This document shows, in pieces, positions 7,043-13,660 of a stretch of DNA of 16,401 nucleotides. The notes under the pieces are model-generated. The model had not been told where the DNA came from, did not search any database, and saw only the letters and a program-made list of their open reading frames with translations. The first letter of the stretch is position 1. The number at the start of each line of letters is the position of its first letter. The stretch spans positions 1-16,401 of the forward strand of contig CALRDB010000024.1 of the NCBI GenBank assembly GCA_943354745.1. Reading direction: 5' to 3'. The DNA is from Candidatus Nomurabacteria bacterium (GTDB lineage Bacteria > Patescibacteriota > Minisyncoccia > Phycocordibacterales > UBA10002). A program made the translations under genes and the position numbers.

Positions 7043-7735
7043 TCAGACCGACATAGTCCCCAAGGGTTTGCGGAGGAAGACGCGGTCGCCTGCATTCCAC
7101 TCGCGCCCGTCCGGAATCGGACAGGCGAAGAAGAACCAGCCTCTGACGTACCAGTCCACGTGCACGACGCGGCGAACCGACCGAATCTTCCCTTGTCCCT
7201 CTACCTTTCTTTGAACATAGAAGATGTTTGCCTTGCCATCGTTCAGCAAGGGGCCTTCCTCGCCTTTCGGTTGCTGTGAGACAAGGTAGTGAATAGCCGC
7301 AGGGTCAGTATCTATATCGTCCCGTTCCGCGCCTTGCAGAATGTCCTCATCATTCGCATCCGATGTGAGCGTGTGCGCCTCAAATACATATCCTGTCCGA
7401 GGAGCAACGACTTCGGGAAGCATCCACAATTCGAAGTTCGAGCCGCGGCCCGAAATCTTGATTGCGGACGTTTCGGATGTGTCCACGTTGAACTTGTCTT
7501 TGGGGTCGAATAGCTCCATAAGTGCCGGTATCGAGACTTCAAGCGACAGTCGCTCAAGCACGCCGAGGCCAAAAAATTTGCGAAACTCCGCGAGTGGCGG
7601 GATTTTTCGCCGTTTGATACCGGCAGCAAGCGCCGGAAGGTAGAGGTTGAGTTCCTCGGACTGCTTGCAGTCGAGTTCCTGGTCGTCAATGAGCTTTAGG
7701 TGTTGTATGCCCTGAGCTCTGGTTGCATTGTTCAT
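7043..7735 (-). CDS. DGR target (variable) protein
   Basis: The 230-aa protein diversified by this DGR. Its C-terminal residues 185-222 are encoded by VR. Eleven positions differ from the TR version: H192, D194, Y196, V197, F201, F203, C205, D209, G210, R211 and D217, which are N, N, N, D, N, N, N, N, E, N and N in TR. The invariant frame WNAG then RVFLR is, from memory, typical of one CPR and archaeal DGR target class whose C-terminus is thought to take a C-type lectin-like fold. I see no signal peptide or membrane segment, so it is probably cytoplasmic. The N-terminal 180 residues match no family I know. The ATG at 7735 has an AGGA six bases upstream, and it has its own promoter (7895-7924) and terminator (6979-7019). 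Ligand unknown. Confidence 0.9.
   Translation of the reverse strand: MNNATRAQGIQHLKLIDDQELDCKQSEELNLYLPALAAGIKRRKIPPLAEFRKFFGLGVLERLSLEVSIPALMELFDPKDKFNVDTSETSAIKISGRGSNFELWMLPEVVAPRTGYVFEAHTLTSDANDEDILQGAERDDIDTDPAAIHYLVSQQPKGEEGPLLNDGKANIFYVQRKVEGQGKIRSVRRVVHVDWYVRGWFFFACPIPDGREWNAGDRVFLRKPLGTMSV
7071..7183 (-). repeat. DGR variable repeat (VR)
   Basis: Homing target of the mutagenised cDNA, at the 3' end of the target gene. Same length as TR, 15 substitutions, no indels. Changes fall in first and second codon positions (for example AAC to TTC twice, AAC to CGC, AAT to TGT). The A-free 3' 15 bases (sense ending CTTCCTCCG) are identical to TR and are the likely initiation-of-homing region. 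Confidence 0.96.
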
Positions 7736-7805
7736 AGGTATTCCTATTGAACACTATCCCCTGCGATAGCTGGTGTATGGAGGGTAGGCTGAACATGGGA
7801 TATGT

Positions 7806-7853
7806 CGCCATAGCCCGAAATCCCCGCACTTCGGGAGACTTTGAGCTATGGCG
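7806..7853 (-). promoter_or_regulatory. Nested hairpin in the target mRNA leader
   Basis: Outer arms CGCCATAGC (7806-7814) and GCTATGGCG (7845-7853) are perfect complements. Inside, CCCGAA (7814-7819) pairs with TTCGGG (7830-7835), sharing base 7814 with the outer arm. It lies in the roughly 150-base untranslated leader between the target promoter and ATG. It may be a cis-acting RNA or a protein-binding site. No known riboswitch class is recognised. Confidence 0.5.
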
Positions 7854-7894
7854 AGTCCGCAAAAGTCCTTGTTAAGGAGCGGGAAACTGTCGAA

Positions 7895-7924
7895 ATAATA
7901 CATCACTATTGGGTGAAATGTCAA
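7895..7924 (-). promoter_or_regulatory. Promoter of the DGR target gene
   Basis: TTGACA (7919-7924, minus strand) and TATTAT (7895-7900) with an 18-base spacer, both near consensus. It points at the target gene and predicts a leader of about 150 bases. It is back-to-back with the thrS promoter. Confidence 0.7.
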
Positions 7925-7956
7925 TAGTTTTCTGGAATACCAAAATACGCCTAAAA

Positions 7957-7968
7957 TGCTACTATTAT
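7957..7968 (+). promoter_or_regulatory. Putative -10 region of thrS, leaderless type
   Basis: TGCTACTAT (7957-7965), overlapping TATTAT (7963-7968), lies four to seven bases before the thrS ATG. Extended -10 form, no clear -35, and no SD before the ATG. The same TGCTACTAT string recurs in the orphan promoter at 15600-15608. Confidence 0.45.
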
Positions 7969-7972
7969 ACGC

Positions 7973-9823
7973 ATGTCAGACAAAAACACTGAACACCTAT
8001 CTCATATCCGCCATTCACTTGCCCACCTGCTCGCGGCGGCGGTACTGGAGTTGTATCCCGATACAAAGCTCACGCTTGGTCCGGCGATTGATACGGGATT
8101 CTATTATGATATGGACTTCGCCGACGCAGATGGACGCGGATTAAAGACACAGATGGACGCAGATAAGAACACCCCTCCTGCCGAAGACGGCAGTGCTCCC
8201 CTTGCTAGGGGAGATAAAAAAACGCAGATATCAGAAAAGGACTTACCGCGTATCGAGCAAAAGATGCGGGAGATTTTGAAGACGTGGAAGACGTTTGAAG
8301 GACAGGAGGTCACTCCGGAGGAAGCACGGAAAAAATTTGCTGGTAATCCGTACAAACTTGAACTCATTGACGGCATTGCGGAGAAGGGCGAAAAGATTAC
8401 CCTCTATACTTCGGGCACCTTCACTGACCTCTGCCGTGGCGGACACACCGACGATGCCAGAGAGTTGAGAAGCGTCGGCTGGAAACTGGACCGTATTGCG
8501 GGTGCGTATTGGCGCGGAGACGAGAAAAACAAAATGCTCACCCGTATCTATGGACTTGCATTTGAGACGAAAGAAGCACTTGAGGAGTACGAAAAAATGC
8601 GCGTAGAGGCCGAAAAAAGAGACCACCGGAAACTTGGAAAGGAACTCAAGATTTTTACCTTTGATGATGAAGTGGGACCAGGACTTCCACTTTGGCTTCC
8701 AAACGGGACGATCATAATTGACGAAATAGAAAAGCTTGCGAGAGAGCAGGAAACGGCTCGGGGATACAAACGTGTACGTACCCCGCACGTTGCTAACGAA
8801 GCACTCTATCTTCGAAGTGGGCATCTTCCCTATTACAAAGAAAGTATGTATCCACCCATGGAGGGAGAAGGAACGAACTACTACCTCAAGGCCATGAACT
8901 GCCCGCACCATCACAAAATCTTCGCGGCGGTACCGAAGAGTTACCGTGATATGCCGGTCCGCTATACGGAATACGGCACCTGTTACAGGCATGAAAAATC
9001 AGGGGAACTTTTCGGGCTTCTGCGCGTACGTTCCATGCAGATGAATGACGCACACATTTACTGCACCGAGGAGCAATTCTTCGATGAGTTTAAGGCGGTC
9101 ATTGGTCTTTATCTTGAGTATTTCAAGATTTTTGGCATAGAGAAATACGTAATGCGTCTATCCAAACATTCAAAAGAAAGACTAGGCAAAAAATATATCA
9201 ACGAACCCGAGCTTTGGATTAAAACTGAAGATATGGTTCGGAAGTCTTTGATTGACCTCAAGGTTCCATTCGTTGAGGCGGAAGATGAAGCGGCGTTCTA
9301 CGGACCGAAAATAGACGTGCAGGTCTGGAGCGCTATCGGACGCGAATTCACGCTCGCCACCAATCAAGTTGATTTCGCAATACCGGCACGGTTCAACCTT
9401 ACCTATACGGACAAGACCGGCGTGGAAAAGACTCCGCTCTGCATACACCGCGCCCCGCTCTCCACACATGAACGTTTGATAGGCTTCCTCATCGAGCATT
9501 ATGCCGGTGCGTTCCCACTCTGGCTTTCGCCCGTGCAGGTGAAGATCTTGCCGGTGGGTGAAAAGTTTATGGAATACGCGAAGAGTGTGCATGAAGCATT
9601 GACTACCGCCGGTATCCGCTCTGAATTGGACGAATCAAACGAAACACTCGGCAAGAAAGTCCGCGGAGCAAAAGTGGAGAAAGTTCCCTACTGGATAGTG
9701 GTTGGCGAAAAAGAGCAAACCGATAAGACGGTTACTCTCGAAAGCCGCACCGGGAATAAAGATACCTTCTCACTCGAGCAAACTGTGTCGCATCTCCACG
9801 CGGAAATAAAAAATAAGAAGTAA
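7973..9823 (+). CDS. thrS: Threonine--tRNA ligase
   Basis: Class II synthetase that charges tRNA-Thr. The 616-aa protein has an editing (SAD) domain with HSLAH (14-18) and LCRGGH. The catalytic domain carries zinc ligands in AMNCPHH, NDAHIY and IHRAPLSTHERLIG, and the C-terminus is an anticodon-binding domain (VQVKILPVGEKF to the end). The N-terminal TGS domain of typical bacterial ThrRS is absent: the protein begins directly at the editing domain. About 35 residues (52-86) between GFYYDMDF and EKDLPRIEQKM have no counterpart in E. coli ThrRS and are encoded by repeat-like DNA (8126-8230). The ATG at 7973 directly follows a -10 region. It converges on the next gene, whose stop lies 15 bp away, with no clear terminator between. 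Confidence 0.96.
   Translation: MSDKNTEHLSHIRHSLAHLLAAAVLELYPDTKLTLGPAIDTGFYYDMDFADADGRGLKTQMDADKNTPPAEDGSAPLARGDKKTQISEKDLPRIEQKMREILKTWKTFEGQEVTPEEARKKFAGNPYKLELIDGIAEKGEKITLYTSGTFTDLCRGGHTDDARELRSVGWKLDRIAGAYWRGDEKNKMLTRIYGLAFETKEALEEYEKMRVEAEKRDHRKLGKELKIFTFDDEVGPGLPLWLPNGTIIIDEIEKLAREQETARGYKRVRTPHVANEALYLRSGHLPYYKESMYPPMEGEGTNYYLKAMNCPHHHKIFAAVPKSYRDMPVRYTEYGTCYRHEKSGELFGLLRVRSMQMNDAHIYCTEEQFFDEFKAVIGLYLEYFKIFGIEKYVMRLSKHSKERLGKKYINEPELWIKTEDMVRKSLIDLKVPFVEAEDEAAFYGPKIDVQVWSAIGREFTLATNQVDFAIPARFNLTYTDKTGVEKTPLCIHRAPLSTHERLIGFLIEHYAGAFPLWLSPVQVKILPVGEKFMEYAKSVHEALTTAGIRSELDESNETLGKKVRGAKVEKVPYWIVVGEKEQTDKTVTLESRTGNKDTFSLEQTVSHLHAEIKNKK
8126..8230 (+). repeat. Repeat-like in-frame insertion within thrS
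   Basis: Contains a 10-base direct repeat, AGATGGACGC (8128-8137 and 8151-8160), and two hairpins: CTGCCG/CGGCAG (8178-8193, loop AAGA) and CTCCCCT/AGGGGAG (8196-8213, loop TGCT), followed by a run of A. It reads through in frame as a polar, low-complexity segment. The pattern resembles intergenic palindromic repeats that enter genes in frame (compare the RPE repeats of Rickettsia). Boundaries are approximate. Confidence 0.55.
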
Positions 9824-9838
9824 ATGCAAGAGTATACA

Positions 9839-10501
9839 TCAACTTGTCAGCCCGCTTTCTCCCTTGACTGTCTTTAAATCCTCCAGACTGTTTCCTGAAA
9901 TAAACCAACCTTCCGCAGTCTCAATTCGTTGTCCTTGTTCATCGATGAGCGGGTGTTCTTGTTCTTGACGATATTTATCACCAAGCTCCTTGAAATCATC
10001 CGTGCTCATGAATCCTTTTACGAAAATGAATCTTGGAGTGTCTGTTCCCATACCTTCATAGACAACGTCTTCGGTAATCTCAGCATTGCGCTCTGTTATT
10101 AATTCTATAATTTTATTAAGAAGCATATTATGAATGGTTCGCCCTTCACCATAGTAACCTTCGTGTTTTAGCGTATCAAAGACAACTGAAAAACAACGAA
10201 TTGCACGCTGCTTTACTGAAGAATCTAAACTGCCACGATGAGCGTCAAATAAGTAGATATGTTCTGGATCATTAGGTACTGCAAACGTCTGACAAATATC
10301 ATTTCTAATAGGTTCGAACTCTATCGCTTCTTTTCGTGCGTCAACGAGCTTTTTCTGATGCACTGTCGCAAAAAGTTCGGTATTTGGTGGTACTGCCGTT
10401 ACCCGGATTCTCTTTTCAAGAGCGTTAATAACGCTCAATATTTGAGTCTTATAGTCGTTTTCGGGATTAGAGGCGCTTTCTAAAGAAAATTTCTTCTCCA
10501 T
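9839..10501 (-). CDS. Hypothetical protein downstream of gyrB
   Basis: 220 aa, ATG at 10501, no recognised family. It looks soluble, with mixed helix and strand and no signal peptide or membrane segment. Stretches that may help a search are IYLFDAHRGSLDSSVKQRA, GYYGEGRTIHNMLLNKIIEL and RFIFVKGFMSTDDFKELG. It starts 20 bp after the gyrB stop on the same strand, so it is probably co-transcribed with gyrB. No SD is evident. It converges with thrS. The intact 220-codon frame in an operon supports it as a real gene. The function is unknown. Confidence 0.75.
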   Translation of the reverse strand: MEKKFSLESASNPENDYKTQILSVINALEKRIRVTAVPPNTELFATVHQKKLVDARKEAIEFEPIRNDICQTFAVPNDPEHIYLFDAHRGSLDSSVKQRAIRCFSVVFDTLKHEGYYGEGRTIHNMLLNKIIELITERNAEITEDVVYEGMGTDTPRFIFVKGFMSTDDFKELGDKYRQEQEHPLIDEQGQRIETAEGWFISGNSLEDLKTVKGESGLTS

Positions 10502-10521
10502 AACTTGTATATGCTAAATCT

Positions 10522-12630
10522 TTAAATATCCAGCGTGGCCTTAGTGGCGTTCGATTGAATGAATGATTTACGGGACGGAACGTCTTCACCCATGAGAATA
10601 TCGAATACTTTATCGGCATCCTGAGCGTCTTCAACGGTAACCTGTTTTAGAATTCGTTTCTCCGGATCCATCGTTGTCTCCCAGAGCTCTTCGGGGTTCA
10701 TTTCACCGAGACCTTTGTATCGCTGAATGGAGACTTTCTTGGATTTCTGTTTCTCTGATGTACTCTTGGAAGAAACCGTAGCTTCCTCTCCCTCAACCTC
10801 TTCTGGTTCAGCTATCTCCTCCGCACCTTCGACCTCCTCTAATTCTTGAACATTGATCCCTTCTTTTTTCAAAAAAACATTCTTCTCTTCATCCGAATAG
10901 AAATAAAAGAACTCTCGGCCATATTTTACTTTGTACAGTGGAGGCTGCGCGATGTAGATAAACCCGCCATCAATAAGCTGTTTAAAATAGCGAAAGAATA
11001 ACGTAAGAAGGAGTGTCCGAATGTGCGCACCGTCAACGTCAGCATCGGTCGCGATAATCACTTTGTGATAACGAAGTCTCGAGACATCGAAGGAATCGGC
11101 GATACCGGTACCGAGCGCTATAACGAGCGCCTTGATTTCAGCGAATCCAAGAATTTTATCGAGCCGAGCCCTCTCGACGTTAAGCACCTTGCCTCGAAGC
11201 GGCAAGATAGCCTGCGTACGACGGTCGCGCCCTTGCTTCGCACTACCACCTGCCGAATCTCCTTCTACAATGAATACTTCAGCTTCTTCGGCACTTTTTG
11301 TCTCACAGTCTGCAAGCTTGCCAGGAAGTGTCATTCCCTCGAGAGCTCCCTTTCGTAGCACTGAATCTTTAGCCGCCTTTGCTGCCTTACGAGCCTTGAG
11401 TGCCAAAATTACTTTGTTAATCATCGCTCGCGCATCGTCGGGATTCTCTTCGAGGAATGCGGAAAATGCTTCACCAAAAATCGTTGCAACAGCAGACTGT
11501 GCTTCCATACTTCCAAGCTTTGCCTTGGTTTGCCCTTCGAACTGAATTTCGCGAAGCTTTACCGAGATAACTGCCGTAAGTCCTTCGAGTACGTCTTCAC
11601 CAGTAAAATTTTCTTCATTTTCTTTAATGTAGTTATTGGTGCGAGCGTACGTATTGAGTGTCCGAGTCAGAGCAGTTTTGAATCCGGTAAGATGTGTCCC
11701 TCCTTCGGGGTTATAGATATTGTTCGCAAAGGGCATCACACGCGATGAGATGTCATCGACGTATTGAAGTGCTATTTCAGCACCTTCAATACCGTCGGTC
11801 TTTCGTTCCACATAAAAAATATTCTTGTGGACCGGTTTGAAATGTTCGTTGTAGTGCTTCACAAGCGAATACAGTCCTCCCTCGAAATAGTAGGTTTGTG
11901 AAGGCGTCTCTAATCCAAGTTCACGGAGATAGACTACGTCAGCAAGGTCTATTTTTTCTATCTTGCGCGCATCAATGACCGAGATGCGCAACCCCTTAAC
12001 CAAATACGCCTGTTGACGCATGTGATTCATCACACGGTCGAAGTTGAACTCAACACCTTCTTTGAAAATCTCTTTATCAGGCTCGAAGGTGACAATGGTG
12101 CCGTGAAGATCTGATTTGCCAATCTTTTTCACCAGGGCCTTACGCTTTCCTTGCTTGTATTCTTGGACATACACTCCGCCGTCTCGATGAACCACAACTT
12201 CGCAGTAAATAGAGAGTGCATTCACCACTGACGCACCGACACCATGGAGACCTCCAGAAACTTTGTACCCCTCGCCTCCGAACTTACCTCCGGCGTGAAG
12301 CGTCGTCATAATTGTTTCAAGCGCGGAAACTTTCGTCGATTTGTGCATATCGACGGGAATACCGCGTCCGTTGTCTACCACACGCACGCGATTCTCAGGA
12401 AGAAGTGCGATCTCAATATCATTACAAAAGCCACCCATCGCTTCATCGCGTGAGTTATCGAAAATCTCTGTAATGAGGTGATGGAGACCATCGGGACCGG
12501 TGGTGCCGATATACATGCCGGGGCGCTTGCGGACTGGCTCTAGCCCCTCCAGGACGGTAATAGACGAGGCGTCGTAGTGATGCCCTGAGCCGTTCTCTTT
12601 CTTCGCTTTTTCAGCTTTAACCTTGGCCAT
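10522..12630 (-). CDS. gyrB: DNA gyrase subunit B
   Basis: ATPase subunit of gyrase, which introduces negative supercoils with GyrA. The 702-aa protein has a GHKL ATPase domain (GLEPVRKRPGMYIG, then EIFDNSRDEA with E55 and N59, VVDNGRGIP, and GGLHGVGASVVNALS). A transducer domain follows, then the TOPRIM domain with FIVEGDSAGGSA and IATDADVDGAHI, and a C-terminus ending in LDI. An acidic, low-complexity insert (EELEEV-like, rich in E and V, then Ser/Lys) of about 50 residues lies before the conserved QRYKGLGEMNPEELW. The ATG at 12630 is preferred over the longer open frame to 12759, since it gives the normal N-terminus and has AGGA at a usable distance. ParE is possible but less likely. gyrA is not in the window. 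Confidence 0.95.
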   Translation of the reverse strand: MAKVKAEKAKKENGSGHHYDASSITVLEGLEPVRKRPGMYIGTTGPDGLHHLITEIFDNSRDEAMGGFCNDIEIALLPENRVRVVDNGRGIPVDMHKSTKVSALETIMTTLHAGGKFGGEGYKVSGGLHGVGASVVNALSIYCEVVVHRDGGVYVQEYKQGKRKALVKKIGKSDLHGTIVTFEPDKEIFKEGVEFNFDRVMNHMRQQAYLVKGLRISVIDARKIEKIDLADVVYLRELGLETPSQTYYFEGGLYSLVKHYNEHFKPVHKNIFYVERKTDGIEGAEIALQYVDDISSRVMPFANNIYNPEGGTHLTGFKTALTRTLNTYARTNNYIKENEENFTGEDVLEGLTAVISVKLREIQFEGQTKAKLGSMEAQSAVATIFGEAFSAFLEENPDDARAMINKVILALKARKAAKAAKDSVLRKGALEGMTLPGKLADCETKSAEEAEVFIVEGDSAGGSAKQGRDRRTQAILPLRGKVLNVERARLDKILGFAEIKALVIALGTGIADSFDVSRLRYHKVIIATDADVDGAHIRTLLLTLFFRYFKQLIDGGFIYIAQPPLYKVKYGREFFYFYSDEEKNVFLKKEGINVQELEEVEGAEEIAEPEEVEGEEATVSSKSTSEKQKSKKVSIQRYKGLGEMNPEELWETTMDPEKRILKQVTVEDAQDADKVFDILMGEDVPSRKSFIQSNATKATLDI

Positions 12631-12676
12631 ATTTTTTCCTATAAAAAAGAAAAAGCAATCTGCTTCTAGTCCCACT

Positions 12677-12685
12677 ATTCTATCA
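12677..12685 (-). promoter_or_regulatory. Putative extended -10 of gyrB
   Basis: TGATAGAAT on the minus strand fits the extended -10 pattern, with a start of about 40 bases before the gyrB ATG. The short leader holds AAGCA-GAT-TGCTT followed by a run of T, a weak terminator-like hairpin right before the SD. Confidence 0.35.
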
Positions 12686-12752
12686 AAATCATCACGCAAA
12701 AGAAAGCAACGTGCGAAGTGTGCGCCTAAAATAGCAGAAGTCACACAGAATA

Positions 12753-12781
12753 TTGACAAAATATGAAAATTGATTTACTGT
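12753..12781 (+). promoter_or_regulatory. Promoter of the lipoprotein gene
   Basis: TTGACA (12753-12758), a 17-base spacer and TACTGT (12776-12781). The -10 ends nine bases before the ATG at 12791, so the transcript is nearly leaderless. This rules out the upstream TTG at 12770, which lies inside the promoter. Confidence 0.65.
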
Positions 12782-12790
12782 TTTGCACGA

Positions 12791-13612
12791 ATGAACCTTA
12801 CAAAACTAATACCCTTTCTCCTGTGCTCACTTCTGCCCATTGGTTGTGATAGCCGAACATCAACCACCACCCCAATCAAAATCGAACAACCCGCTACGAA
12901 AGCTCAGAAGCAGATTATTGTAGAGACTGTGAAGCTCTATGATCATATCTACAAACTCAGCTTTAAAGAGCTTCGCGTAGTTGAACACCCAAACCCTACG
13001 TCTCGAACTTTAGGCGACGGTAGGATTGAGACAGTGCTGGCTTCTGGCAAACCAGGAAAAATTGAAATTACCTTAAGGACGTACTCCCCAACCGATGCAA
13101 ACCTTTTGAGGGACACCCTCAAGCATGAGTTATTCCACACCATTCTTCCAAATCAAATGGCTGACCTTTTTCCAACAAGACGTATTCTGGGAGACGGTAG
13201 CGAATGTCTGGGTTTCCACGGCTTAACAATGAAGGTACGGACGACAAGCGGTGTTGAGACCTACTTTCGGGCGATTGAAGAGGCTGCGGCTGAACTTTGT
13301 GCCCAGCAATTAGGTCCGGGATTCGTCTCCACAGCACCCGATTACTTCTCAATAAGTATCTTCATGAAAGAGATGACGAATATGGAATGGGTAACACCCG
13401 AAGAACTTATTGCCTTTCAGAAGTCCAACGGCTTCAGAGAATTCTGTGCGAAAATCCTGAAGACCGAAGCGCGTTCCCTTTCCGACGATGACATACGTCT
13501 TGTCTGTGAGGCGTTCCAACTGGTCAGAGGTAGTCGGACGGAGATTGTTCCTCAACTTAAGAAGATTATTGAACGGCGAGGAGAGACGGGAAAGTATCAA
13601 TTTCGGGAATAA
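12791..13612 (+). CDS. Putative HEXXH metallopeptidase-like lipoprotein
   Basis: 273 aa. The N-terminus is a lipoprotein signal: MNLTK, a hydrophobic core LIPFLLCSLLP, and a lipobox-like PIGC with C19 as the lipidated cysteine, followed by a Ser/Thr/Pro-rich linker. It should be anchored on the outer face of the membrane. KHELFHTI (111-118) holds an HEXXH motif (H112, E113, H116), the zinc-binding signature of metallopeptidases. EEAAAE (163-168) could supply a downstream third ligand, as in gluzincin-type enzymes. I do not recognise a specific family, and catalysis is an inference from the motif. It has its own promoter (12753-12781) and terminator (13627-13660). The ATG at 12791 is set by the promoter and the signal peptide. 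Confidence 0.8.
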   Translation: MNLTKLIPFLLCSLLPIGCDSRTSTTTPIKIEQPATKAQKQIIVETVKLYDHIYKLSFKELRVVEHPNPTSRTLGDGRIETVLASGKPGKIEITLRTYSPTDANLLRDTLKHELFHTILPNQMADLFPTRRILGDGSECLGFHGLTMKVRTTSGVETYFRAIEEAAAELCAQQLGPGFVSTAPDYFSISIFMKEMTNMEWVTPEELIAFQKSNGFREFCAKILKTEARSLSDDDIRLVCEAFQLVRGSRTEIVPQLKKIIERRGETGKYQFRE

Positions 13613-13626
13613 CCAAAACCCGAACC

Positions 13627-13660
13627 GATCGGAGTGCACACGCGCTCCGGTCCTTTTTTT
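13627..13660 (+). terminator. Intrinsic terminator after the lipoprotein gene
   Basis: GATCGGAG (13627-13634) pairs with CTCCGGTC (13645-13652) with one G-U pair, followed by CTTTTTTT. It lies 14 bases past the lipoprotein stop and touches the pheT stop codon on the other strand. Confidence 0.75.

Noticed and set aside
6529..7279. Two plus-strand frames with similar protein sequence, suggesting a duplicated small gene
   Set aside because: The similarity is the reverse strand of TR and VR. Differences fall at T on this strand, exactly where adenine mutagenesis acts on the other.
10522..12759. GyrB with a 43-residue N-terminal extension
   Set aside because: The extension covers the promoter region, is Cys/Phe-rich and unlike GyrB. 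The ATG at 12630 gives the family N-terminus.
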